NCBI GenBank assembly: GCA_963796325.1
Contig: CAWCLF010000003.1
Span: forward strand, 62,001 to 126,000
Source: CAVYGN01 sp963796325
GTDB taxonomy: Bacteria; Spirochaetota; Brevinematia; Brevinematales; JAOACQ01
Length of the DNA: 64,000 bases
Reading direction: 5' to 3'
The translations under genes and the position numbers were made by a program. This document shows positions 17,695-26,091 of the stretch, piece by piece. A model generated the notes under the pieces. That model was not told the origin of the DNA. It ran no database searches and saw only the letters and a list, made by a program, of their open reading frames with translations. Position 1 is the stretch's first letter. Each line of letters begins with the position of its first letter.

Positions 17695-18378
17695 ATGTTT
17701 TACATCTTTTTACGGGCATTGATCAGGTTATTCCTGAAAAAGCCGGAAATTAAAGGCTATGATAATCTCCTGTCGGGCGGTCCCAGTATTATCGTAGCAA
17801 ATCATTCCGATTCGTACGGTCCGATCTGCATTTCGGTATTTTTCCGGAAGCGGACTTATCCATGGGTTATAAACGAAATAATGAGCTTCAGGCGCTGTCC
17901 ATCATATATCGAGAATGATTTTGTTATAAAAGAGCTCGGATTATCCCGCCCGTTCAGCCTGCTGGCTGCCTTTCCGATTGCAATGATCTGCGTAGTTCTC
18001 ATGAATTATCTTGGGGCCATTCCGGTCTTCAAAAGGGCAAAAAAAAGTTCCTTTACTATTAAAAAAAGCATTCAATACCTGATGAAAGGGAGGGACCTTC
18101 TCATTTTCCCTGAAAATAAGGAATTGCCCTGCAACGGCATATTTAACGGCTTCGATACCGGTTTTTTCCACCTCGGCCCTTCGCTGTACAAAAATTCCGG
18201 GCTACGCCTGAGTTTTATACCTGTAGCTCTTAATCAGGAAGACAATATTATTTCGATAGGCAAGCCTGTTGTTTATAATCCGGAAAATCCTGTCAGACTG
18301 GAGAGGCATCGGGTGATAAGCGAACTGGAAAATTCTATTTTCATGCTTTATAACGGCAGTGTAGAGAAAAATCCTTGA
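17695..18378 (+). CDS. PlsC-like lysophospholipid acyltransferase family protein with altered catalytic motif
   Basis: A 227-residue membrane-associated protein with the PlsC/LPLAT fold. The first motif reads ANHSDSYGP: the His is present, but the Asp expected five residues later (HX4D) is Gly, with an Asp at +2 instead. The substrate motif reads FPENKEL where FPEG is usual. Hydrophobic segments lie at about 4-15 and 84-105. It may acylate an unusual acceptor, or be weak in the usual 1-acylglycerol-3-phosphate reaction. SD GAGG lies 7 bases before the ATG. Its 3' end overlaps the converging ilvN gene by 38 bases. Confidence 0.7.
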   Translation: MFYIFLRALIRLFLKKPEIKGYDNLLSGGPSIIVANHSDSYGPICISVFFRKRTYPWVINEIMSFRRCPSYIENDFVIKELGLSRPFSLLAAFPIAMICVVLMNYLGAIPVFKRAKKSSFTIKKSIQYLMKGRDLLIFPENKELPCNGIFNGFDTGFFHLGPSLYKNSGLRLSFIPVALNQEDNIISIGKPVVYNPENPVRLERHRVISELENSIFMLYNGSVEKNP

Positions 18379-18625
18379 GGGCGCTTATCAGCTTTTCTTC
18401 ATGATCGTTCGAAATTTTTACAGACAGCACATCGTAAAGCTTTTCAAGCTGTTTTATTGTCTGCCGGATACGGTCTTTGCCGCCTGTTAAAAGCAGGACC
18501 CTGCTTACGCTGCCGTTTCCGAGCGGGTTGCAGAGTATCCCTTCAAGGTTAAAGAACCTCCGGCTGAAAAGTCCTGTAATCTGTGAAATTACACTCGGGT
18601 GATTCCGGACGACCAGTTCGATCAA
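18341..18625 (-). CDS. ilvN: acetolactate synthase small (regulatory) subunit, frame interrupted near its start
   Basis: A 94-residue ACT-domain regulator that binds valine and stabilises the large subunit. IELVVRNHPSVISQITGLFSRR and FNLEGILCNP match short IlvN of enteric bacteria (about 96 residues). The best start is the ATG at 18646 with GGAGG 7 bases upstream, and it is in frame. After four codons (MKEK) there is a TAA (18632-18634), and the frame resumes as SIL before IELVV, matching the normal N-terminus. Translation must therefore use the TTG at 18625, reinitiate, or read through, unless the TAA is a sequencing error or a real mutation. It is downstream of ilvB in the same operon. Confidence 0.8.
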   Translation of the reverse strand: MIELVVRNHPSVISQITGLFSRRFFNLEGILCNPLGNGSVSRVLLLTGGKDRIRQTIKQLEKLYDVLSVKISNDHEEKLISALKDFSLHCRYKA

Positions 18626-18649
18626 TATGCTTTATTTTTCTTTCATCTG

Positions 18650-20311
18650 TCAACCTCCTATCATGTCAAGATTGGCCGAGCCTGGCCTTACCATGGGAAG
18701 CGCATAAATATCAGGGGAGACGGGAACATCGATGAGAGCCGGATGAGGAAGATCGATGGCTTCCCTGAGAATGCCGTAAGGGTCATTACTGTTTTCCAGG
18801 CTGAAGCTTTTTATTCCAAAAGCCTCGCCGATCGCTTTGAAATCATGGCGTTCTTTAAATTCCGAAGCGATAAACCTCTTCTGGAAAAAAAGATCCTGCT
18901 GCTGGCGTACAAGACCAAGGCGGCCGTTATTCATAACTATGACCGTCACGTTCAGTCCCGATTCGGAAAGAGTGGAAAGTTCCTGAACGTTCATCAGCAG
19001 TGAACCGTCGCCGGTAAAGCAGATTACTTTTCTTCCCGGATTCGCAAGGCAGGCTCCAATGGCCGCCGGAAGTCCGAAACCCATGGTCCCGAGTCCTCCT
19101 GAAGTAAGGAAAGTCCCCGGCTCATTGAATGGATAAGATCCGGCAACCCACATCTGGTGCTGACCGACGTCGGTCGTTATTATTGTATTAACGGGGGCGA
19201 TCGATCCTGTTTTTAAAATTAAATTCACCGGGTGCAGCAGATCTTTCCTGTCGGGCTGCGGCATGGGATGATCCTTTTTTAAGAGGGAGATTTCCTGCAG
19301 CCATTCCGGTCTTTCAAAAACAGGAACGAGGGGAGATAGTCTTGATAATATTTCGCCTATATCTCCGCAGATGTCGAGATCCGACTTTTTGATTTTATCG
19401 ATCTCGGAATCGTCTATATCGATATGTATTACTTTCGCATTTCTGCAGAAGCCGGAAATTTTTCCGGTAGCCCTTCCGTCAAAACGCACACCGCATGCCA
19501 GAACGAGGTCCGCTCTTTCCATGGCATGATTGGCATACGGATGGCCATGCATTCCGGGCATGCCGGTGTAAAGGGGATCGCTGCATGGGAATGTCCCCAG
19601 CCCCATCAGCGTTGCCGCAACAGGCAGCGAATTTTTCCGGGCGAACGCCTTTAGCTTATTTGCGCCGCCTGCATGTGCCGCACCTCCTCCTGCATAAATC
19701 AGGGGTTTTTTCGATTCTTTTATCATCCGGGCCGCCATGTCTATTTTTGATTCATCGATTACCGGTTTATTTATTTTGACATCCGGATGCTTAGCCTCAT
19801 CCCATTCCGTCTCCTCTATCTGAATGTCCCTCGGGACATCGACGAGAACAGGCCCCGGCCTCCCTGTTCCGGCTATTCTGAAGGCTTCGAACATGATCTC
19901 CGCAATGTCGTTTACAGACCTGACCTGAAAATTATGCTTCGTTATCGGGATAGAGAGCCCGTAAGCATCCACTTCCTGGAAAGCGTCCGTTCCCAGATGC
20001 GGGATCGCCACCTGGCCTGTAACCGCTATAACCGGGATCGAGTCAAGCTTGGCGTCTGCAAGAGCAGTCAGGAGATTCGTAACTCCGGGGCCTGAAGTCG
20101 CAAAACAAACTGCCGGCTTTCCGGTCGAACGCGCTATGCCTTCGGCAACGAATCCTGCCGCCTGTTCATGCCGGACGAGTATATGCCTGATCCTGCTGCT
20201 GTAGAGAGCGTCATAAATAGGCAGGTTGGAACCTCCCGGTATCCCTGCTATTATCCCGATCCCCATTTTTTCAAGAACCCTGATAATGATTTCGGCGCCT
20301 TTTAATTTCAT
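18650..20311 (-). CDS. ilvB: acetolactate synthase large subunit
   Basis: A 553-residue TPP enzyme making acetolactate or acetohydroxybutyrate, the first common step of valine, leucine and isoleucine synthesis. Seen: the N-terminal TPP domain with catalytic Glu in RHEQAAGF, the central FAD-binding domain (about 190-330), and the C-terminal TPP motif GDGSLLMNVQEL ending in MNNGRLGLVRQQQ, which resembles E. coli IlvB more than IlvI. SD GGAGCGG lies before the ATG. Its stop is 3 bases before the ilvN start region. Expression is controlled by the attenuator just upstream. Confidence 0.95.
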   Translation of the reverse strand: MKLKGAEIIIRVLEKMGIGIIAGIPGGSNLPIYDALYSSRIRHILVRHEQAAGFVAEGIARSTGKPAVCFATSGPGVTNLLTALADAKLDSIPVIAVTGQVAIPHLGTDAFQEVDAYGLSIPITKHNFQVRSVNDIAEIMFEAFRIAGTGRPGPVLVDVPRDIQIEETEWDEAKHPDVKINKPVIDESKIDMAARMIKESKKPLIYAGGGAAHAGGANKLKAFARKNSLPVAATLMGLGTFPCSDPLYTGMPGMHGHPYANHAMERADLVLACGVRFDGRATGKISGFCRNAKVIHIDIDDSEIDKIKKSDLDICGDIGEILSRLSPLVPVFERPEWLQEISLLKKDHPMPQPDRKDLLHPVNLILKTGSIAPVNTIITTDVGQHQMWVAGSYPFNEPGTFLTSGGLGTMGFGLPAAIGACLANPGRKVICFTGDGSLLMNVQELSTLSESGLNVTVIVMNNGRLGLVRQQQDLFFQKRFIASEFKERHDFKAIGEAFGIKSFSLENSNDPYGILREAIDLPHPALIDVPVSPDIYALPMVRPGSANLDMIGG

Positions 20312-20336
20312 ATCCGCTCCTTTTGTATAAAAAACA

Positions 20337-20372
20337 CAAAAAAAAGCCCCTGCCGGCTTCCGGCAGGGGCTT
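20337..20372 (-). terminator. ilvB attenuator terminator hairpin
   Basis: In minus orientation a perfect 13-bp stem (20344-20356 with 20360-20372; core GCCCCTGCCGG) with a 3-base loop runs straight into eight or more T. It lies between the leader peptide stop (20390) and the ilvB start (20311), the position of a classical amino-acid attenuator. A competing antiterminator pairing was not worked out. Confidence 0.9.
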
Positions 20373-20389
20373 GTATTTATATAATAATT

Positions 20390-20479
20390 CTATGCCTGCG
20401 GTTTAAGCCTATCGACAAATTTCTGCGATACTACGACGACGGTAAGAAGAAGATTAATTATAAAAGCCGGGCGACTCAT
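20390..20479 (-). CDS. ilvBN leader peptide
   Basis: A 29-residue open frame with AGGAGG 7 bases before its ATG. It contains the run IINLLLTVVVV (two Ile, three Leu and four Val codons), the regulatory amino acids of this pathway. Stalling at these codons when charged tRNA is scarce would be expected to prevent the terminator from forming. It is preceded by a consensus-like promoter and followed by the attenuator hairpin. It is too short for routine gene calls. The reading is direct from the sequence; the mechanism is inferred from enteric ilvB and ilvG leaders. Confidence 0.88.
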   Translation of the reverse strand: MSRPAFIINLLLTVVVVSQKFVDRLKPQA

Positions 20480-20504
20480 GATTCCTCCTGAAAATTTCTA
20501 TAAT

Positions 20505-20533
20505 AGGATATATGGGGATTATTATTTTGTCAA
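20505..20533 (-). promoter_or_regulatory. promoter of the ilvBN leader transcript
   Basis: On the minus strand a perfect TTGACA (20528-20533), 17 bases, then TATCCT (20505-20510). The start of transcription would be near 20498, about 20 bases before the leader peptide ATG. Confidence 0.75.
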
Positions 20534-20559
20534 GGACATTTCTAAACAGAATGTTTTTC

Positions 20560-22932
20560 TCAGTACTTGAACTTGAACCCCTTATTTTCGAAAACGTTTA
20601 TGCAGGCATCGGCGGCATCGGCATCATATAGTATCCCTTTATTTTTTCTTATTTCGTTCAATGCTTCCGAGATGCCGATCGCGGGCCTGTAAGGACGGTG
20701 GCTGGCCATTGCTTCGACAACGTCGGCTACGGCGATGATCCTGGCTTCCAGTTTAATCTTGTCCCCTGTGAGCCCCTGCGGATAACCGCTGCCGTTGATC
20801 CTTTCATGGTGCTGGTAAACTATTTCTGCAATCGGCCATGGAAAGTCGATCGTCTTCAATATATCGTAAGCGACCTGGGGATGAACTTTAATGAGATTGA
20901 ACTCCTCCGGAAGCAGTTTGCCCGGCTTGGTGAGTATTTCCGCGGGCACATATATCTTGCCCAGGTCATGAACTATTGAAGACAGCCTGATCCCTTCAAT
21001 TGTATCCTTGGGCAGGTGCATTTCGGACGCGATGGAACGCGCCAGATCCGCGACCCTTCTCTGATGCCCGGCAGTATATGGGTCCCTGGCTTCGACCGTT
21101 ATTGAAAGGGTCTGAATTACGCCGCCCATTACCTTGCGAAGTTCTTCGAGCTGATGGGTCTGCGCCTTGAGGTAAACTTCCTGTGCCTGGAGCTGGCCCG
21201 ACAATATGGCCCCATGAAGCCTTGTTGATATAACTCTTCTCAATTCCCCGTAAATCCTTCCGTTTTGCGGGCCCATTTCGAAAAAAGCCACTCCCAGCTG
21301 ATCATGATGGCACAGGTCCTCTATTACGTAAGTATATCGCCTGTCGGCCGGGAAAAGTCCTTCGGGCAGCAGGTTTTCGGAGGAGAATATTTCCCTGCGG
21401 CCGGAAGTTGTAATGATGTTTTCATTGTTATAGCCGAAAACGATCCTCGACTTCTTGAGGTTGTCTTCGAACCTCGTGATAAAGCTTGAAGGAATGCCTA
21501 GCTGGGGCAATATTTTGGCAAGGACCTGGGTCATCTTCGGTATATCGAATATATCGAGCATTTCTTCGTTAAGATCATGAAGGGTCCAGAATTCCTGAAC
21601 TATGTTCCTGATCTTTTTCTTTTCCTCGGCATTCGACCTTTCACCTATGATGATCCTCAGCTGGTGAAAGAAATTCTCCGCTTTTTTCTGCAATTCGGAA
21701 GAATTTGAAGTATATGGATAAACCGAACGTCTTATTTCGTTCAGGATCATATTTGCAATGGTAAAATAATTTTCCGGGAGAGATTCCCCCTTGTTCATTT
21801 CGTTCCAGAGCAGAAGCAGTTTTTTGCTTGATATTTTTCCGTCCAGGTAATCATGAATTCCTTTTAACAGGGAGCTTCCCTTTTCAAGGGAATGTCGCGC
21901 GCTTATTGGGATGCCTTCCTTATTATGAATATTTAATGAGAGGACCATTCCTGTATCGCTTAAAATACCCCCGGGAGTTTTTTTTCCGGTGCCGGTCTTG
22001 AGTTCGACACCCGTAACTTCTCTTGAGAAGCAGCCGCATGATTCCCTGATAATAAGTCTGGCAGGGATATTGGTTCTCGGCGGCAGTTTCTTTCCCCTGA
22101 TCATTAGAGCTATCAATTCTACTGATTTCGATCCGAGATCTGAAAAAGACTGATCGACTGTTGTGAGAGGCGGGAATGACTGCTTGCTGAGTGCATTATT
22201 ATCGAATCCGCCTACGGCTATATCGTCGGGGATTTTAAAACCCCTGTCTTTTAAAGCCTCCATTGCGCCCAGGGCCATGTCGTCGTTTGCGGCGATAATA
22301 GCGCTGAATTCGGCATTCCTTTCATCAAGAAGAGTCGCTGCAGCTTTTACGCCCGAGGAATATGTGAATTCTCCATGGACGATCAGGGAAGGATCGGAAT
22401 AGATGCCGCATTCTTTTAATGTTTCGAGATATGCCGCAAGCCTTTCCTCCGAATCGAGGCTTGATTCGGGCCCCGCGATGAAAGCTATTTTTTCCGCTTT
22501 ATGCTCTTTCACGAAATGCAGCACTATTTCCCTGATGCCATGGCGGTTATCTGTGAATAATGAAGGTATTTTTTTAATTTCATAAGATATGCTTAAGACC
22601 GGCAATGGCATATATTTTCTGCAGAAATCCTCGGTGATACTATGATCGACGAAATGGCCGACGGCTCCCGAAAGGATGATAAGGCCGTCGAGATTTTGTT
22701 TTGCGAATTCATAAATAATATTCCGGTTGGATTCGAATTTCCTTGGCGAACGAATGGCCCCTCCGTCGTATATCAGGAGGTTGATATCAAGTTCGAGAGC
22801 CTTGGCTGTCATACCGTTGACTATGCTCTGCTGGTATGAATCGTCCAGCCAGTCTACAAAGAAACCGGCAGTAATCCTTCCGCCGGCGGATGGAGCGTTT
22901 TTTTTAACCGGCGGAGAAGAAGCTCTTTTCAC
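20560..22932 (-). CDS. LacI-type sensor domain fused to HD-GYP phosphodiesterase
   Basis: A 790-residue cytoplasmic signalling protein. Residues about 15-300 are a periplasmic-binding-protein type 1 (LacI/PurR-like) ligand domain with IAANDDMALGAMEAL and a SCGC motif at its end, but there is no helix-turn-helix before it. A middle region (about 300-590) holds a helical and GAF-like part. The C-terminal HD-GYP domain (about 600-785) has VHDLGKI (near 655), HHERINGSGYP (near 710) and VADVVEAM, so it should cleave cyclic-di-GMP. The design couples a small, perhaps sugar-like, ligand to c-di-GMP turnover. No signal peptide is seen. Confidence 0.85.
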   Translation of the reverse strand: MKRASSPPVKKNAPSAGGRITAGFFVDWLDDSYQQSIVNGMTAKALELDINLLIYDGGAIRSPRKFESNRNIIYEFAKQNLDGLIILSGAVGHFVDHSITEDFCRKYMPLPVLSISYEIKKIPSLFTDNRHGIREIVLHFVKEHKAEKIAFIAGPESSLDSEERLAAYLETLKECGIYSDPSLIVHGEFTYSSGVKAAATLLDERNAEFSAIIAANDDMALGAMEALKDRGFKIPDDIAVGGFDNNALSKQSFPPLTTVDQSFSDLGSKSVELIALMIRGKKLPPRTNIPARLIIRESCGCFSREVTGVELKTGTGKKTPGGILSDTGMVLSLNIHNKEGIPISARHSLEKGSSLLKGIHDYLDGKISSKKLLLLWNEMNKGESLPENYFTIANMILNEIRRSVYPYTSNSSELQKKAENFFHQLRIIIGERSNAEEKKKIRNIVQEFWTLHDLNEEMLDIFDIPKMTQVLAKILPQLGIPSSFITRFEDNLKKSRIVFGYNNENIITTSGRREIFSSENLLPEGLFPADRRYTYVIEDLCHHDQLGVAFFEMGPQNGRIYGELRRVISTRLHGAILSGQLQAQEVYLKAQTHQLEELRKVMGGVIQTLSITVEARDPYTAGHQRRVADLARSIASEMHLPKDTIEGIRLSSIVHDLGKIYVPAEILTKPGKLLPEEFNLIKVHPQVAYDILKTIDFPWPIAEIVYQHHERINGSGYPQGLTGDKIKLEARIIAVADVVEAMASHRPYRPAIGISEALNEIRKNKGILYDADAADACINVFENKGFKFKY

Positions 22933-22952
22933 AAAGCACCCCTATACACAAT

Positions 22953-22981
22953 AAAAAATTACCGTGAACTCACAGCGGTAA
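22953..22981 (-). terminator. terminator after the chemotaxis gene
   Basis: In minus orientation TTACCG (22981-22976) pairs with CGGTAA (22964-22959) around an 11-base loop, followed by a run of T (complement of 22953-22958). It lies between the MCP stop and the HD-GYP fusion gene, separating them. Confidence 0.6.
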
Positions 22982-23063
22982 ATAAACAGCTGCAGTTAAA
23001 TTTTAATTAAAAATAAAAAAAAAGCAATAGAAAGCAATACGACGGATAAATTGTCCGGCAGGG

Positions 23064-24953
23064 TTAAATCGTAAAACTGTTTACGATCGAAATAAGATCG
23101 TTGGCCTTTTCGATCGTGTCGTCCAGATGCTGCGATATGCTTTGAATGGATGTCACAAATGAATTTACATTATCTATTTCATCCTGCATGCATACATTGA
23201 TATCGATTGAAATATCGCCCAGGTCTTTGATAAATTTGCTGGATTCGAGCGCATTTACAGATTCCCTTTGTATTTCTTCGTTGAGACTTGCTATGCCGGT
23301 TTCATTCTCAAGAGCTCTGGACCTTATTTCATTGTTTGCGGAGCTTTCTTTTTTCAGCGTATCGTCGATCCTCTCATAAAAATCCCTTATTCCCGCAAAA
23401 TTTTTAAGTACGGCTTCAAGGTCCTTAATAGCGTTAAGAGAGTTTTCGTTGCTTTTTTCGGACGTGGATTTCATGTTTCTCAGGAGATCGTTTGTGTTTT
23501 TCACGTTTTCTTTTGTCGCTTCCGAGAGTTTTTTGATTTCCCTTGCGACGACGGCAAATCCCTTGCCGTACTGTCCTGCATGGCTTGCCTCGATCGAAGC
23601 GTTCATGGCCAGGATGTTTATCTGGTTTGCAATTCCTTCGATCAGGAAAGATAAATTATAAATCTGGTTAGAACCTTCGAGAATTCTGTCGATTTCCTCC
23701 ATTATCGAGTTGGCCTTTTCCTTGGATTCCCCGATCGATTTCTCAAGTCCTGTGATAAAATCGAGAAAATCGGAGGACCTTTTATTGAGCTCCTTGATAT
23801 TGACATTGGAAATGTCGATCTGCTTCAAAAGGTCGTTGATATTGTTCCTGAAGATTTTAGATTTGTCCGAAACCTTTTTTATTTCTTCGGATACGCTTGT
23901 CATTGTCGCTACGGCTTTCTTTGCAAAATTGCTCTGGGCATCGCTTTTATTTTTAACGTCAAGAGATGCTTTGCTTCTTTCCAGTATGCCTGTCTGCGTG
24001 TTTGTAATTAGGTTTCTTACTTCGTTCATGCTCTTGATTGTAACAAAGGCGTTATCCTTCACCCTCGCGACTATCCGCCTGATATTTTTGTTCGACCCGT
24101 TAATCAGGTGGGAAAGATAAGCGAAGTCGTCTGAAAGGTCCGTCGGTATAATCTGCGTAAGGTCTCCCGATCTTGAAGACAGGGAGATAAGGGATGATTC
24201 GAGATCCCTGATCGGTTTTTTTGTCGAATAATGAATCAGGTATATTCCTGCGAAGAGGGTCAGGGTATTGACTATCACGGCCCCTACGAACCTGGGAAGC
24301 AAATCATTATAACTGGTTCTGTTGATCGAAGCGTCGATGAGGGTGAACAGTAATGAAAGGCTGGTAAAAATGACAGGGAGGATGATAAAAAAAAGCACTT
24401 TCCTGGAATAACCCATCCCGAAATATTTTTTTTCGTTGATGACATTGTCTTCGATATTCCCTGAACCTACAATACTTTGCGCCAGGGGCCTGATAAGGTT
24501 CCCGATGATAATATATGCGATGATCCCGGCGATATAAGCGCCGTAAAAGGAAAGAAGGAGGCATATAATAATCTGGGTCGATGCTATGTTAAGCCAGAAT
24601 ATCAGATACAGGGCCACGATCACCGCTCCGGCGGCTGTCCTTGAGAAAATAAGAATTCCATGCCTGGCTGGAAGCCTGGCGAGGCTTAAAAAGAAATCGG
24701 CGTTTTCATTTTTGGTCAGGTCTTTCCTGCTCATCCGGGACAGGATTTTTCTTATCAGGAAATAATTCGTCGGCATTGCCGTGAATACGACGACGATAAT
24801 TCCGAGTATTATTATAAACTGGAGAACTGCGGGGAGCTTGTCCTGGGGTATGGAAGCCAGAAGTATTGCATAAGCTGTTGCAACGGGAAGGCCTATTCCC
24901 AGGCCGGTAATTTCAGAAGAAAAAAATCGGATTGCGAACTTCTTTTTATCCAT
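23064..24953 (-). CDS. methyl-accepting chemotaxis protein with multi-span membrane sensor
   Basis: A 629-residue transducer. The N-terminal 260 residues contain about six to seven hydrophobic helices rather than two helices around a periplasmic domain, so it probably senses within the membrane or membrane energy state. A HAMP-like region follows (about 250-300). The signalling domain (about 330-625) is a long coiled coil with the conserved tip ILAMNASIEASHAGQYGKGF and VVAREIKKLSEAT. It presumably docks with CheA/CheW, which are not in this window, implying motility elsewhere in the genome. No pentapeptide receptor tail is seen at the C-terminus. Confidence 0.9.
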   Translation of the reverse strand: MDKKKFAIRFFSSEITGLGIGLPVATAYAILLASIPQDKLPAVLQFIIILGIIVVVFTAMPTNYFLIRKILSRMSRKDLTKNENADFFLSLARLPARHGILIFSRTAAGAVIVALYLIFWLNIASTQIIICLLLSFYGAYIAGIIAYIIIGNLIRPLAQSIVGSGNIEDNVINEKKYFGMGYSRKVLFFIILPVIFTSLSLLFTLIDASINRTSYNDLLPRFVGAVIVNTLTLFAGIYLIHYSTKKPIRDLESSLISLSSRSGDLTQIIPTDLSDDFAYLSHLINGSNKNIRRIVARVKDNAFVTIKSMNEVRNLITNTQTGILERSKASLDVKNKSDAQSNFAKKAVATMTSVSEEIKKVSDKSKIFRNNINDLLKQIDISNVNIKELNKRSSDFLDFITGLEKSIGESKEKANSIMEEIDRILEGSNQIYNLSFLIEGIANQINILAMNASIEASHAGQYGKGFAVVAREIKKLSEATKENVKNTNDLLRNMKSTSEKSNENSLNAIKDLEAVLKNFAGIRDFYERIDDTLKKESSANNEIRSRALENETGIASLNEEIQRESVNALESSKFIKDLGDISIDINVCMQDEIDNVNSFVTSIQSISQHLDDTIEKANDLISIVNSFTI

Positions 24954-25067
24954 ATCTTTTACCCCCGGATTTTCTCCTTACTTGATGGCAAGCAATATTA
25001 TAACATCGGAAGTGCGTTAAAGAAAGATTTATTTTCCTTGTATTGTAAAAAACATGGCCCGCTGCTG

Positions 25068-25913
25068 TCAGAAAACGCGCAATTTGTAACCTATGTCCAG
25101 GATTATGAACAGTCTTCCGGTGTAATAATGGTCCTCGAGATAAGTACCGACGAAGAGTATCGCATAAAGATCGCTGAAGGGTTTCATGTCGGGTTCGAAA
25201 ACCGCCACAGCTGAAAGCCGCTGCGAGACATACCCGGTGCCCGGCACGTTGACGTTATAATAATTTATTCCCAGAAGGAAAGGTTTGCTGAATTGATAAA
25301 AAAAGTAACCGTCGTTCATCCAGTAATAATCGTTGCCTTTGATTATAATATCGGCATACGTTTCATAATAATAGCCTGAAAAATTGAATTTATTCATATA
25401 ATTATAACTGTAAGTATCAGCGGCGATAAAATTCCCGATCTGCATTTTAAGCCTCGGCGCCGCGACTACCCACCATCCTGCCTGGTTCTGCGTAGGAACG
25501 TTCGCCTGCGCTGCGGGGCTGTAATCGGCATCGGGGTTATCTTCAGGCAGGAAACCGTAACCCAGGCCATTGAAGCAGTATTGATAGGTTGCAGTCAGGG
25601 TAAAATCGAAGAACGCTATAGGTTCGATGAAACCCGTAAGTCCTGCCGCTTCGAAAGCGGGGGACAGGCGGTTAATAACGCCGGCATCGACTTTCGACGA
25701 TTTAAAAAGCATGTCTTCGCTGTTAATAAGGGGAAATTCGTAATACATTTTTGTATCGAGCAAAAGTCCAAGAGGTTTGTATTCCCCTGCAAGTGATTGT
25801 TCGACATACCAGCCGCTTACGGCCGCTTCCTGGGAAAACCCTGATAAAAAAAGTACAAATAAACATACCTCTAAAAAGGCTATGAACTTCATCAAACTCA
25901 TGGATATTCTCAT
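25068..25913 (-). CDS. predicted outer-membrane beta-barrel protein
   Basis: A 281-residue exported protein. A hydrophobic signal peptide (about 1-27, ending near GFSQEA) is followed by alternating strands rich in Tyr, Phe and Gly (for example SYNYMNKFNFSGYYYETYADI) and the protein ends in Phe (YKLRVF), the C-terminal residue typical of outer-membrane barrels. No specific family recognised. Start at 25913 has GGAGGAG upstream; an in-frame start 66 bases earlier has none. It is probably transcribed alone. Confidence 0.65.
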   Translation of the reverse strand: MRISMSLMKFIAFLEVCLFVLFLSGFSQEAAVSGWYVEQSLAGEYKPLGLLLDTKMYYEFPLINSEDMLFKSSKVDAGVINRLSPAFEAAGLTGFIEPIAFFDFTLTATYQYCFNGLGYGFLPEDNPDADYSPAAQANVPTQNQAGWWVVAAPRLKMQIGNFIAADTYSYNYMNKFNFSGYYYETYADIIIKGNDYYWMNDGYFFYQFSKPFLLGINYYNVNVPGTGYVSQRLSAVAVFEPDMKPFSDLYAILFVGTYLEDHYYTGRLFIILDIGYKLRVF

Positions 25914-26030
25914 ATCTCCTCCTATAAGTACATTCCTGGGGTCCTGGGTGTTAGAAATATCGGCCGAAGACCTTCGCAAAATGAAAAAACAGGGAAAAAT
26001 GCAGGGCCTCTTAAAATAGAGCTGTTAAAA

Positions 26031-26058
26031 TTGACAGTTCAATCTTTCCTGATATAAA
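26031..26058 (+). promoter_or_regulatory. promoter of the membrane LuxR-type regulator
   Basis: A perfect TTGACA (26031-26036), 16 bases, then TATAAA (26053-26058). Transcription would start near 26065, about 27 bases before the ATG at 26092. Confidence 0.65.
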
Positions 26059-26091
26059 ATAAGGACCTACGTTCACCTTTCAGGTAAATGT

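Noticed and set aside
25914..25979. Upstream start for the outer-membrane protein
   Set aside because: It would precede the signal peptide with a hydrophilic stretch and has no ribosome site.
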